A DNA stretch of 64,000 bases from Actinomadura roseirufa. Its GTDB lineage: Bacteria > Actinomycetota > Actinomycetes > Streptosporangiales > Streptosporangiaceae. This document shows, piece by piece, positions 33,107 to 42,206 of this stretch. Under the pieces are notes generated by a model. That model had not been told where the DNA came from. It was given only the letters and a program-made list of their open reading frames with translations, and did not search any database. Location of the stretch: NCBI RefSeq assembly GCF_900659635.1, contig NZ_CAACVB010000010.1:1-64000 (forward strand), written 5' to 3'. Every line of letters starts with the position of its first letter. Within the stretch, counting starts at the first letter, position 1. A program made the position numbers and the translations under genes.

Positions 33107-33889
33107 ATGAACGGCATTATCGAAGCGATGCTCAAGGCCCCCCGGACGGTGCCGGCGGAGGAACCGCTGGTGCTCCGCGGGGCGATCGAGACGCGCGACC
33201 ACCTCACCATCTCGCGCGTCCACGAGCGCATGGCCGCCGGGGGACTGCGCGCACCGTACTTCTCCGTCCCGCGGCCGGAGGCCCGCCCCGGCGCCCCGCG
33301 GGCGACCCGCACCCGGGCGGTCGTGGGCTCGGTCCGCGAGTGGGGCTTCGCCGACCCGGCGGCTCTGGAGGGCCATCTGGCCGCCGGGGACGTCGTGCTG
33401 CTGGAGCAGGTCAGTCACTGGCACCGCGCCACCAGGACGTTTGTGGCCGAGTTGGAGCGGGCCTTCCCGGTGGCGGTCCGGTCCGCCGCCTACTGGAGTG
33501 GCCGGGCGGGAACCGTTCAGGTTCGTCTCCACGGCTCCGGCCGGGTCCTCGCCCTCCAGCTCGAAGGTGAGTCCCGTCTCGCCGGCACCGTGCTGGAAGC
33601 GGGCGATGCCCTGTGGCTGGAGCGCGGTGACTCACTGGCCTTCACCACATCGGGCGAGTCCCTCCACCTGATCTTCGAGCTCGGAGAGCCCACCGCGCGC
33701 GAGTTCCTGATCGCGCTGAGCCGCTACGTCACCGGTCGCGGCAGGGCGCTGTTCCACCACTATCACCACCTGGATCTGCCCAGCAGGTCCGAGGCCCTCC
33801 GAGACGAGATGACCGACGCGCTCGGTGCCCTCGACGACGACGTCCTGCTGGCCTATTCACTTGCCTACATGAGAGGGAGGTCGGGGTGA
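33107..33889 (+). CDS. JmjC/cupin-like protein lacking metal ligands
   Basis: The protein has 260 residues from ATG 33107 after AGGAAGGG. It aligns with the next gene product (HWHRATRTFVAEL against HWHPATRELARGF, then DALWLERGDSLAFTTSGESLH against DVLYLPHGSAHYALARSGGSLH). At the positions of the His-x-Asp and distal His ligands it has Arg-x-His and Leu. It therefore should not bind Fe(II), and is probably a non-catalytic partner of the active homologue. The stop overlaps the start of the next gene (GTGA), so the two are made together. Confidence 0.75.
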   Translation: MNGIIEAMLKAPRTVPAEEPLVLRGAIETRDHLTISRVHERMAAGGLRAPYFSVPRPEARPGAPRATRTRAVVGSVREWGFADPAALEGHLAAGDVVLLEQVSHWHRATRTFVAELERAFPVAVRSAAYWSGRAGTVQVRLHGSGRVLALQLEGESRLAGTVLEAGDALWLERGDSLAFTTSGESLHLIFELGEPTAREFLIALSRYVTGRGRALFHHYHHLDLPSRSEALRDEMTDALGALDDDVLLAYSLAYMRGRSG

Positions 33890-34782
33890 GAACCGGAATC
33901 GACGGGCTGGTCGGGGACACTGGTCTCTTCCTGGAGACCGTGTGGTCCGTCCGTCCCGAGGTCTTTCAGAACGGCGCGCGGATTCCCACCCTGCTCGACG
34001 AGGGGACTCTCTGGGACGCCCTTGAGTACGGGTCGCTCACCTATCCCTACGTCACCGCCTTCGGTGGCACGGCGGATCACGGTGCGGCAGACCGAGGGCC
34101 GGCCTCGCTCACCCGGTCCAGGTGGGTGGGCGGCGCCGAGGTTCCCGGCTTCCTCGACCCGCGCCGCGTGCGGGACGCGTTCGACGCGGGGGCCACGCTC
34201 AAGTTCAACCGCGTCGACCACTGGCATCCCGCGACCAGGGAGCTGGCGCGCGGCTTCCGCGACCTGTTCCACGGCAGTGTCATCGCCCACGCGTTCCTGA
34301 GCCCGGCGGGGGACGAGCCCGTGATCAAGGCGCACCTCGACGGAGCGCACGTCTTCGTCCTCCAGGTCTCCGGTGACAAGGACTGGGTGGTCGCCCGCCC
34401 CACCCGTGACGCCGAGAGCGGCTCCGTCTTCTGCCCGGAGGGCATCACCGACGAAGACCGGCTGGAGTTCACGCTCTCCCCGGGGGACGTCCTCTACCTG
34501 CCGCATGGCAGCGCCCACTATGCCCTGGCCCGTTCAGGCGGTTCGCTGCACATCGCCATCGAAGTGGAGGAGCCGACTCCCGAGGACTTCGTGGACGGCT
34601 TCGTCGCCGGCTTTCTCTCGGGTGAGGAGAACAGGAGACCGTGCCCCGGGGAGCCGAGGCCGGTGCCGATCGAGGAGTGCCGGCGTGTGCGGCGGGATTT
34701 CCTCTCCTACCTGGCGGCCGTTCCCGTCGGCGAGGCCATCGGGCTGGCCGAGCACAACATCCGGCGACGCACGGCCGATTGA
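33886..34782 (+). CDS. JmjC-domain Fe(II)/2-oxoglutarate oxygenase (cupin-4-like)
   Basis: The protein has 298 residues with a GTG start at 33886. The fold resembles JmjC protein hydroxylases such as bacterial ribosomal oxygenases: a metal site His150-x-Asp152 in IKAHLDGAHVFVLQ and the distal His211 in DVLYLPHGSAHYALA. Members hydroxylate residue side chains in proteins. In this operon the likely substrate is the precursor peptide, giving a beta-hydroxylated residue (inference). It is coupled to the inactive homologue upstream. Confidence 0.8.
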   Translation: MRTGIDGLVGDTGLFLETVWSVRPEVFQNGARIPTLLDEGTLWDALEYGSLTYPYVTAFGGTADHGAADRGPASLTRSRWVGGAEVPGFLDPRRVRDAFDAGATLKFNRVDHWHPATRELARGFRDLFHGSVIAHAFLSPAGDEPVIKAHLDGAHVFVLQVSGDKDWVVARPTRDAESGSVFCPEGITDEDRLEFTLSPGDVLYLPHGSAHYALARSGGSLHIAIEVEEPTPEDFVDGFVAGFLSGEENRRPCPGEPRPVPIEECRRVRRDFLSYLAAVPVGEAIGLAEHNIRRRTAD

Positions 34783-34828
34783 TCGCCCCCTCGCCGGAAC
34801 TGGCCTTCAAAGGCGGAGAGGAATCTCA

Positions 34829-37222
34829 ATGCCCACAAGCGCACCCATCGTGGTGTCGCGCAGGTGCGGGCTGCCGGTCATCGTCCTGGACTCGTTGCGC
34901 GCGGCCGAGACCGTCCGGCTGGTCCGCGCCGCGGTCGCCCTGGAGGAGCGCGGCGTCCGGCTCGGCGAGAGGGTCGGCCATGGGCTGTACCTGCTGGTCG
35001 CCTCCGAGGACGTGGACCGGCCCGTTCGGCGGGCGGCCCTGCGCCTGCGCCGGGACGTGCACAACCTGCGGTGGGCCCGCGCGGCGGAGGCCGCCCCGGT
35101 GGTGGCCGGTCACCTCGCCGACACCGTCCGCGAGGCCCTCATGCTGTGGCTGGAGACGATGCGCGGTTCCGCGGAGGCCCTGGCCGCGGCCGAACGGGCG
35201 GCCGGCGGCGAACTGGCGAACGCCGGACGGGCCTTGCTGACGTGGCTGCGCGAGCCGAGGACAGCGCTGGGACTGGCGCTGGCCAGCCCCACGTTCACGG
35301 CCGGCCTGCTCGGCGAGAGTGCGCCCGCCGTCCCCGAGTGGGACTCGCGGCTGATGCGGAGTGCGACGGCCTACCTGTCGCGTATCGCGGTGAAGCCGAG
35401 CCCGTTCGGCACGCTGTCCACCGTCGGAGTGGTCGGCTGGGACGGATCTTCACGCCACGACGCGGCGCTCGCCCCGCGATCACCGTCGTCCTCCCGCGCG
35501 GCGGCGATGGAGTTGCTGCGGGCCTGGACGACGCACGCGGAACCACCGGTGGATCTGCCGCTGGTGGTCAACCCGAGCGTCCGCGAGGTCGACGGGCGCG
35601 TGCTGGCGGCACTTCCTCTGTACTGCCATGTGAACGGGGTGTCCCTCCGTGAGGACGAACTCACCGATTGCGGGCTGGTCGCCCGCCACCTGTCCCTGCT
35701 GCCCGCCGAGCCCCGGACCGCCCGTGAGATCGCCGCGCTCCTGGACGCCGACCCCGCCACGGTGAGGCGCCTGATCGCCGTCGGCGTCCTCCAGCCGCTC
35801 GCCCCGTGGCGGTCGGCGGACGGACGGCACTTCACCGACTTCGCCCGGCGGATAGGGCGGGCGCCGGGCCCGGCCGCCGACGCGGTGCGCGCGCTGGCCG
35901 AGATCGAAGGGCGGGTGGCGGGCACCGGGGACCCCCGCCGCCGTGCGGCCGACGTCGAGCGGGCGCGGCGGACGCTCGGCGAGGGGTTGCGGGCGCTCGG
36001 CGGCCGGCCTCCCGCCTGGCTCGGCTCCGCCGGGCTGATGTCCGAGACGGCCGCCCATGATCCACGGCATGATCCGCGGCTGGGCGACGCCGTCCGGGCG
36101 GACCTGGATTCGATCGCGACGGCCCTGCGGCCGGACGTCCGCCGGTCCGTCCTGTACGACCACCTTCTCAAGCACTTCCTGCACAGGCACGGCGCCGGGC
36201 GGACGGCCGACCTGCTCGGCTTCGCCTACGAGGTGCTCGGTTCCGTGCCTTCGCTCTCGTGGCCGGCCGCGGCCCACCACGCCGCGGGAGCGCCGGCCGG
36301 GGACCTCGGCGGCCACCGCACCCTGGGCAGGGCGTTCGGCACCGTCTTCTTCCAGGTCGCGGCGGCGTCCGCCGCGGCCGTGGAAGCGGGCGACCACCTG
36401 CTGATCGTCAACCGGGTGCACTGTGGCATGGCGGGGCTGGCGGGACGGTGGGCGTCGGTGCCGGCCCTGCACGGCGCCCTCGACGACGCACTGCGAACCT
36501 GGCTGGCCGGGATCCACCCCGGGTGCCGTGTCTACCAGATGTCCGCGCAGGCCGACTGGGTCGGATTCCAGCGCCCGGCCCTGCGGGGGATCTCCCGTGC
36601 GGGGTGGGGACCGGAACTGGCCGACCGGGACGGGGACGCCACGGACCTGCGAGGTTTCACGGTTTCGCATGATCGGAGAACCGGGACCCTTCAGGTGGCG
36701 GATCAGGCCGGCGCACCCGCGGCCCTGGCCTATCTGGGAGCCGTGCCACGGGACATGCTGGGCCCGATCGACCGCCTTCTGGCGACGTTGAGCGATCCGT
36801 GGGCCATCGTGCCGGGCGACCCGTCCCAGGTGATGGGACACCGCCCGCGCAGGCAGCAGGGGCGCGTCGTGCTTCAGCGGGCCACTTGGCGGATCCGTCC
36901 GGACGAGGTGCCCCGGCCCGAGCGCGGAGCGTCACCCGTCCGTTTCCTCGCACGGGTCGAACGGTGGCGCCGCCGGCACGGGCTGCCCGAGGAGGTCTTC
37001 CTCACGCAGATCGCCGACGGTCCCTCGGCGCGCGCGAGCAAGCCGCAGTGGCTTGGCTTCGCGCATCCGCACGCGGCATGGGCTGCACTGCGTCAGATCA
37101 GGAGCACCACGGTGGCGGTCGAGTTCACCGAGGCCCTCCCAGGCCGCCGCCAGCACTGGCACACGGACGGGGACGGGAACCCGACCGTCATGGAGTTCAT
37201 CGGGCTGGTACGGCATGACTGA
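34829..37222 (+). CDS. Split LanB: glutamylation subunit (thiopeptide/goadsporin type)
   Basis: The protein has 797 residues from ATG 34829 after GGAGAGG; the open frame upstream overlaps the JmjC gene and is a shadow. It matches the Lant_dehydr_N family in length and in YLSRIAVKPSPFGTLSTVGV, the counterpart of the RATPFGTFAGV block in full LanB. It uses glutamyl-tRNA to glutamylate Ser/Thr. It lacks the elimination domain, which is encoded next with an 8-base overlap. This split arrangement is typical of thiopeptide and linear azole peptide clusters. Confidence 0.9.
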   Translation: MPTSAPIVVSRRCGLPVIVLDSLRAAETVRLVRAAVALEERGVRLGERVGHGLYLLVASEDVDRPVRRAALRLRRDVHNLRWARAAEAAPVVAGHLADTVREALMLWLETMRGSAEALAAAERAAGGELANAGRALLTWLREPRTALGLALASPTFTAGLLGESAPAVPEWDSRLMRSATAYLSRIAVKPSPFGTLSTVGVVGWDGSSRHDAALAPRSPSSSRAAAMELLRAWTTHAEPPVDLPLVVNPSVREVDGRVLAALPLYCHVNGVSLREDELTDCGLVARHLSLLPAEPRTAREIAALLDADPATVRRLIAVGVLQPLAPWRSADGRHFTDFARRIGRAPGPAADAVRALAEIEGRVAGTGDPRRRAADVERARRTLGEGLRALGGRPPAWLGSAGLMSETAAHDPRHDPRLGDAVRADLDSIATALRPDVRRSVLYDHLLKHFLHRHGAGRTADLLGFAYEVLGSVPSLSWPAAAHHAAGAPAGDLGGHRTLGRAFGTVFFQVAAASAAAVEAGDHLLIVNRVHCGMAGLAGRWASVPALHGALDDALRTWLAGIHPGCRVYQMSAQADWVGFQRPALRGISRAGWGPELADRDGDATDLRGFTVSHDRRTGTLQVADQAGAPAALAYLGAVPRDMLGPIDRLLATLSDPWAIVPGDPSQVMGHRPRRQQGRVVLQRATWRIRPDEVPRPERGASPVRFLARVERWRRRHGLPEEVFLTQIADGPSARASKPQWLGFAHPHAAWAALRQIRSTTVAVEFTEALPGRRQHWHTDGDGNPTVMEFIGLVRHD

Positions 37223-38060
37223 ACACGAATGGCTCTACTACCGGGTTTACGTCGCCGGCCTTGACGAGATCCGCGATCTGGTGGAGCGCGTGGTCGCGCC
37301 GATGGCCAGGCGGTTCACCGCGGACCATCCGGGTCTTCGATGGTTCTTCCTCCAGTATGCCGACCGGGTCGGGCTGCAACTGCGGCTGCGCCTGAACGCC
37401 CCGCCCGCCGTGCTCGCGGAGCTCGAATCCGTTCTGGACGCGAGATTCGCCGCGGCGCTCGACGATCCCGGCGTCGTCGGCGGACCCGACCGGCGCCCGG
37501 AGGCGAACCGCATGGCGGTCAAACGCCTCTACGAACCCGAACACGCCAAGTTCGGCGGCCCGGCGGGGACGGTGCTGGCCGAGCGGCTCATGCAGCTGGG
37601 CAGCGAGGCGGCGCTGGCCTTCGCGCACTCCCGCCACAGGCAGCGGCGCATGGCCCTCACCGCCGCCCACACGGAACTCATGATCCACGCCCTTCCAGAA
37701 GCCGAACGCACGTCCTTCCTGCATCAGTACGCCTGGTACTGGTCCGGAGGAGGGCGGCTCGGCGACCCACGGAACTCGTCCGTGGCCCGCCTCAAACCGA
37801 CGGACCCTGCGTCGAGGCGGTCCGCCAGGTGGCTGAGAGCCCAGATCGAGGAGGTGCTCTCCGACCTCGCCTGCCAGGTGCCGCTCACGACCTACGTGGA
37901 GAGTTTCTGGCGCGTCGTCCGGGCTTCAGGGTTTGAACGGTCGCCCTATCTGCACGCCTTTCACCACATTCATCTCATGAACAACAGGCTGGGAACCGCC
38001 CCGCATGAGGAGATGCTGATCGCGCGCCTCCTGTGGGTGGAAGGCGATGCGCACTCCTGA
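37215..38060 (+). CDS. Split LanB: SpaB_C-like elimination (or cyclase) subunit
   Basis: The protein has 281 residues from ATG 37215, overlapping the glutamylation subunit gene. LYYRVYVAGLDEIRDLVERV, WFFLQYADRVGLQLRLRL and VKRLYEPEHAKFGGPAGTVL are standard SpaB_C/thiopeptide-type domain features. It most likely removes glutamate to leave Dha/Dhb. A [4+2] pyridine synthase role cannot be excluded because those enzymes share the fold, but the length suits the eliminase. It is the last gene of the cluster and converges on the IclR gene. Confidence 0.87.
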   Translation: MTEHEWLYYRVYVAGLDEIRDLVERVVAPMARRFTADHPGLRWFFLQYADRVGLQLRLRLNAPPAVLAELESVLDARFAAALDDPGVVGGPDRRPEANRMAVKRLYEPEHAKFGGPAGTVLAERLMQLGSEAALAFAHSRHRQRRMALTAAHTELMIHALPEAERTSFLHQYAWYWSGGGRLGDPRNSSVARLKPTDPASRRSARWLRAQIEEVLSDLACQVPLTTYVESFWRVVRASGFERSPYLHAFHHIHLMNNRLGTAPHEEMLIARLLWVEGDAHS

Positions 38061-38105
38061 CCTCGACCCCCGGGGATCGTGAGATGCCGTGGGCGAGGAG
38101 GCGGG

Positions 38106-38867
38106 TCAGGCTGGAGGGCGGCCGGTTAGGCGGGTTGTTAGGTCTTGTGCTGTTGTGCGGACTGTTGTGGCTAGGGCTGGCCAGGATTCTTTTGGGTGGT
38201 CTTCTTGGCGGAAGGTGAGGGCTATGGCGGCGGTGGGGTGGCCGGTGTGGTCGAAGGAGCAGGCGGCGATGCTGGCGAAGCCCTCGGTGATGTGGCCGTC
38301 CTCGGCGGACCAGCCGCGGCGGGCGTCGTCGGCCAGGACGCGGCGCAGTTCGCGGAGGGAGGCCGGGCCGCGGCCGGTGCGGTTCACGAAGCTGCCCGGG
38401 AACAGGGCGCGGACCTGGGCGGGGGGCAGGTGCGCGAGCATCGACAGGCCGCTGGCGGTGAGCTGGGCCGGCATGCGGACGCCGACGTCGGTGACGAGGG
38501 TGGCGTGCCGGGGTGGTTGTTCCTTCAGGAGGTAGAGGGTCTCGGCGCCGTGCAGGACGCCGAGCTGGGCGATCTCTCCGGTGCGGTCGACGAGGCGGCG
38601 CAGGAGAGGGCGGGCGAGGCGTTCCAGGGGTTCGTGGCGGAGGTAGGCGGAGCCGATCTCGAAGGCGGCGACGCCGAGGCCCCAGCGGCGGTCCTCGGGG
38701 ACGTAGGAGACGAAGCCGTCCTCGGCCATCGCCGACAGCAGGTGGTAGGTGCTGGATCGGGGCAGGTCCAGGGCGCGGGCTATGGAGGACGCGGGGAGCG
38801 GCCCGGCCGCCCCGGCCATCAGTTTGAGCACCGCCAGCGCCCGGCGGGCGGCGGGTACCTGGCTCAT
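38106..38867 (-). CDS. IclR-family transcriptional regulator (probable hut regulator)
   Basis: The 253-residue protein starts at ATG 38867 (MSQVPAARRALAVLK); a start at 38885 would run through the operator. A winged helix (LPASSIARALDLPRSSTYHL, LSAMAEDGFVSYV) is followed by the IclR effector domain with AQLGVLHGAETLYLLKEQ and ITEGFASIAACSFDHTGHP. It is divergent from hutH-hutU. The perfect inverted repeat at 38876-38893 lies between them, so it probably controls histidine use and itself. Confidence 0.85.
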   Translation of the reverse strand: MSQVPAARRALAVLKLMAGAAGPLPASSIARALDLPRSSTYHLLSAMAEDGFVSYVPEDRRWGLGVAAFEIGSAYLRHEPLERLARPLLRRLVDRTGEIAQLGVLHGAETLYLLKEQPPRHATLVTDVGVRMPAQLTASGLSMLAHLPPAQVRALFPGSFVNRTGRGPASLRELRRVLADDARRGWSAEDGHITEGFASIAACSFDHTGHPTAAIALTFRQEDHPKESWPALATTVRTTAQDLTTRLTGRPPA

Positions 38868-38875
38868 CACAGCAT

Positions 38876-38893
38876 TGTCTCGCATCCGAGACA
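38876..38893. promoter_or_regulatory. Inverted repeat in the iclR-hutH intergenic region
   Basis: TGTCTCG (38876-38882), CATC, CGAGACA (38887-38893) form a perfect 7-bp inverted repeat nine bases ahead of the iclR start and 54 bases before hutH. This is a good operator candidate for the IclR protein. Confidence 0.65.
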
Positions 38894-38946
38894 GAACCCC
38901 TCTTTCGGGCTTCCTTCCTGGGCCTCCACCCCGCTGAAATGGGGGT

Positions 38947-40500
38947 ATGAGTTTCGGTGTGGGGGATGGCATCCAGGTCGGACCGGACGCGCTGACCTTC
39001 GATCAAGTCGTGGCCGTGGCCCGGGACGGTGCCCGTGTGGTGCTCTCGGACGAGGCGCTCAAGCGGATCGGCGAGTCCAGGGCGCACGTCGAGGAGCTGT
39101 CGTCGCGGCCGACGCCCGTGTACGGGGTGTCGACCGGGTTCGGCGCGCTGGCGACCCGGCACATCGCGCCGGAGCTGCGGGCCAAGCTGCAGCTGAACAT
39201 CGTCCGGTCGCACGCGGCCGGGTCCGGGCCCGAGGTGGAGCGGGAGGTCGTCCGGGCGCTGATGCTGCTGCGGCTGCGGACGCTCGCCACCGGGCGGACG
39301 GGCGTGCGGCCCGCCACCGCGCGGACGCTCGCGGCGCTCCTCAACGCGGGGATCACCCCGCAGGTGTTCGAGTACGGCAGCCTCGGGTGCTCCGGTGATC
39401 TCGCGCCGCTGGCGCACGTGGCGCTCGCGCTGATCGGCGAGGGAGAGGTCCGGGACGCCGGCGGGGTGCTGAAGCCCGCGGCGCAGGCGCTGGACGAGGC
39501 CGGGATCGCGCCGGTCGAGCTGGCCGAGAAGGAGGGCCTGGCGCTGCTGAACGGCACGGACGGCATGCTCGGCATGCTCGTCCTCGCCATCGGCGACCTG
39601 CACCGGCTGCTGACCGCCGCGGACCTCGCCGCGGCGATGTCGGTGGAGGCGCTGCTCGGGACCGACCGGGTGTTCGCCGCCGACCTGCAGGATCTGCGGC
39701 CGCATCCGGGGCAGGCCGCGTCGGCGGCGAACCTGCGGGCGCTGCTGGCCGACTCGGAGATCATGGAGTCGCACCGGGGACCCGACTGCACGCGCGTCCA
39801 GGACGCCTACTCGCTGCGGTGCTCGCCGCAGGTGAACGGCGCCGCCCGCGACACCCTCGCGCACGCCGAGCTGGTCGCCGGACGGGAGCTGGCGTCCGCC
39901 GTCGACAACCCCGTCGTGCTGCCGGACGGGCGGGTCGAGTCCAACGGCAACTTCCACGGCGCGCCCGTCGCGTACGTGCTGGACTTTCTCGCGGTGCCCG
40001 CCGCGGACGTCGCGTCCATGTCCGAGCGGCGCACCGACCGGATGCTCGACAAGGCCCGGTCGGCGGGGCTGCCGGCCTTCCTCGCCGACGACCCGGGGGT
40101 GGACTCCGGGCACATGATCGCCCAGTACACGCAGGCGTCGATCGTGTCGGAGCTGAAGCGGCTCGCGGTCCCGGCGAGCGCCGACTCGATCCCGAGCTCG
40201 GCGATGCAGGAGGACCACGTCTCGATGGGCTGGAACTCGGCCCGCAAGCTGCGCCGCGCGGTGGACGGCCTCGCGCGGGTCGTCGCCGTCGAGATCCTCA
40301 CCGCCGCGCGGGCGCTGGACCTGCGCACCCCGCTGCGGCCGGGCCCGGCGACCGGGGCGGTCGTCGCGCGGCTGCGCGAGGCCGTCCCGCCGCCCGGCCC
40401 CGACCGTTACCTCGCGCCCGAGATCGCCGCCGCGACGGAGCTCGTGCTGGACGGCTCGCTCGTCGCCGCCGCCGAGGCCGTCACCGGCCCGCTGTCCTGA
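38947..40500 (+). CDS. hutH: Histidine ammonia-lyase
   Basis: The 517-residue HutH converts histidine to urocanate. Tyr59 (PVYGVSTGFG), His89 (RSHAAGSGP), the VQDAYSLRCSPQVNGA segment and NPVVLPDG are conserved. The MIO tripeptide is Cys148-Ser149-Gly150 instead of Ala-Ser-Gly. The Ser needed for the cofactor is present, so it should be active. It is the first gene of the hut operon. Confidence 0.95.
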   Translation: MSFGVGDGIQVGPDALTFDQVVAVARDGARVVLSDEALKRIGESRAHVEELSSRPTPVYGVSTGFGALATRHIAPELRAKLQLNIVRSHAAGSGPEVEREVVRALMLLRLRTLATGRTGVRPATARTLAALLNAGITPQVFEYGSLGCSGDLAPLAHVALALIGEGEVRDAGGVLKPAAQALDEAGIAPVELAEKEGLALLNGTDGMLGMLVLAIGDLHRLLTAADLAAAMSVEALLGTDRVFAADLQDLRPHPGQAASAANLRALLADSEIMESHRGPDCTRVQDAYSLRCSPQVNGAARDTLAHAELVAGRELASAVDNPVVLPDGRVESNGNFHGAPVAYVLDFLAVPAADVASMSERRTDRMLDKARSAGLPAFLADDPGVDSGHMIAQYTQASIVSELKRLAVPASADSIPSSAMQEDHVSMGWNSARKLRRAVDGLARVVAVEILTAARALDLRTPLRPGPATGAVVARLREAVPPPGPDRYLAPEIAAATELVLDGSLVAAAEAVTGPLS

Positions 40501-40526
40501 TCCTCCCTCGACCGTAGGAGCACCGC

Positions 40527-42176
40527 ATGTCCGGTCCCCGTCCCGTCCGCGCGCCGCGCGGCACCGCGCTCACCGCCAAGGGGTGGCCGCAGGAGGCGGC
40601 CCTCCGCATGATCCAGAACAACCTCGACCCGGAGGTGGCCGAGCACCCCGACGAGCTGGTCGTCTACGGCGGCTCGGGGAAGGCGGCCCGGTCGTGGGAC
40701 GCCTTCGACGGGATCGTCCGGTCGCTGTCGGAGCTGGAGGGGGACGAGACGCTGCTCGTCCAGTCCGGCAAGCCCGTCGGGATCTTCCAGACGCACGAGT
40801 GGGCGCCGCGCGTGCTGATCGCCAACTCCAACCTCGTCCCGCAGTGGGCGACGTGGGAGGAGTTCCGCCGGCTGGAGTCGCTCGGCCTGACGATGTTCGG
40901 GCAGATGACCGCCGGGTCGTGGATCTACATCGGCACGCAGGGCATCCTGCAGGGCACCTACGAGACGTTCGCGGCGGTGGCGGCCAAGCGGTTCGGCGGC
41001 ACGCTCGCCGGGACGATCACGCTGACCGCCGGGCTCGGCGGGATGGGCGGCGCGCAGCCGCTCGCCGTGACCATGAACGGCGGCGTCGCGATCTGCATCG
41101 AGTGCGACCCGTCGCGCATCGACCGGCGGGTGGCGCACCGGTACTGCGACGTCCGCGCGGACTCGCTGGACGAGGCGCTGCGGCTGGCGGAGGAGGCGAA
41201 GGCCGAGCGCAGGCCGCTGTCCATCGGGCTGCTCGGCAACGCCGCCGACATCGTCCCGGAGCTGCTGCGCCGGGGCGCGCCGATCGACGTGGTCACCGAC
41301 CAGACCAGCGCGCACGACCCGCTGATGTACCTGCCGAGCGGGGTCGCGTTCGAGGACATGGCCGCCGAGCGCGACAAGGACCGGGACGGTTTCATCGCCC
41401 GCGCCCGCGCGTCGATGGCCGCGCACGTCGAGGCGATGGTCGGGTTCCAGGACGCGGGCGCCGAGGTGTTCGACTACGGCAACTCGATCCGCGGTGAGGC
41501 CGAGCTCGCCGGGTACGACCGCGCGTTCGCCTTCCCCGGGTTCGTGCCCGCCTACATCCGGCCGCTGTTCTGTGAGGGCAAGGGCCCGTTCCGGTGGGCG
41601 GCGCTGTCGGGCGACCCGAAGGACATCGCCCGCACCGACAGGGCGATCCTGGAGCTGTTCCCCGACAACGAGCCGCTGACCCGGTGGATCCGGATGGCTC
41701 AGGAGAAGGTCCACTTCCAGGGCCTGCCGTCGCGGATCTGCTGGCTCGGCTACGGCGAGCGCGACAAGGCCGGTGAGGTGTTCAACGACCTGGTCGCCCG
41801 CGGTGAGATCAGCGCGCCGATCGTGCTCGGCCGCGACCACCTGGACTGCGGCTCGGTCGCCAGCCCGTACCGGGAGACCGAGGGCATGGCGGACGGATCG
41901 GACGCGATCGCCGACTGGCCGCTGCTGAACGCGCTGCTCAACACCTCGTCCGGCGCGACGTGGGTGTCGATCCACCACGGCGGCGGCGTCGGCATCGGCC
42001 GTTCCATCCACGCCGGGCAGGTCTGCGTCGCCGACGGGACGCCGCTGGCGGGCGAGAAGCTGCGGCGGGTCCTGACCAACGACCCGGGCACCGGCGTCAT
42101 GCGGCACGTCGACGCCGGGTACGACCGGGCCGCCGAGGTCGCCGCCGAGCGCGGCGTCCGCATCCCCATGCTCTGA
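40527..42176 (+). CDS. hutU: Urocanate hydratase
   Basis: The 549-residue HutU adds water across urocanate to give imidazolonepropionate, with NAD+ as electrophile. The sequence is highly conserved from [20 protein letters not shown] through [20 protein letters not shown] to [20 protein letters not shown] and the C-terminal [16 protein letters not shown]. It starts 26 bases after hutH, in the same operon. Confidence 0.97.
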   Translation: MSGPRPVRAPRGTALTAKGWPQEAALRMIQNNLDPEVAEHPDELVVYGGSGKAARSWDAFDGIVRSLSELEGDETLLVQSGKPVGIFQTHEWAPRVLIANSNLVPQWATWEEFRRLESLGLTMFGQMTAGSWIYIGTQGILQGTYETFAAVAAKRFGGTLAGTITLTAGLGGMGGAQPLAVTMNGGVAICIECDPSRIDRRVAHRYCDVRADSLDEALRLAEEAKAERRPLSIGLLGNAADIVPELLRRGAPIDVVTDQTSAHDPLMYLPSGVAFEDMAAERDKDRDGFIARARASMAAHVEAMVGFQDAGAEVFDYGNSIRGEAELAGYDRAFAFPGFVPAYIRPLFCEGKGPFRWAALSGDPKDIARTDRAILELFPDNEPLTRWIRMAQEKVHFQGLPSRICWLGYGERDKAGEVFNDLVARGEISAPIVLGRDHLDCGSVASPYRETEGMADGSDAIADWPLLNALLNTSSGATWVSIHHGGGVGIGRSIHAGQVCVADGTPLAGEKLRRVLTNDPGTGVMRHVDAGYDRAAEVAAERGVRIPML

Positions 42177-42206
42177 CCGGCCGGCCTGAGGAGGAAGAAG
42201 GCGAGC

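Noticed and set aside
20718..38060. Classical class I lanthipeptide cluster
   Set aside because: No LanC cyclase is present, and YcaO plus ThiF-like and SagB proteins point to azole chemistry.
24077..38060. Certain thiopeptide assignment
   Set aside because: The core lacks the usual N-terminal Ser-Cys arrangement, and no separate pyridine synthase beside the eliminase could be shown. Thiopeptide-like is kept only as a possibility.
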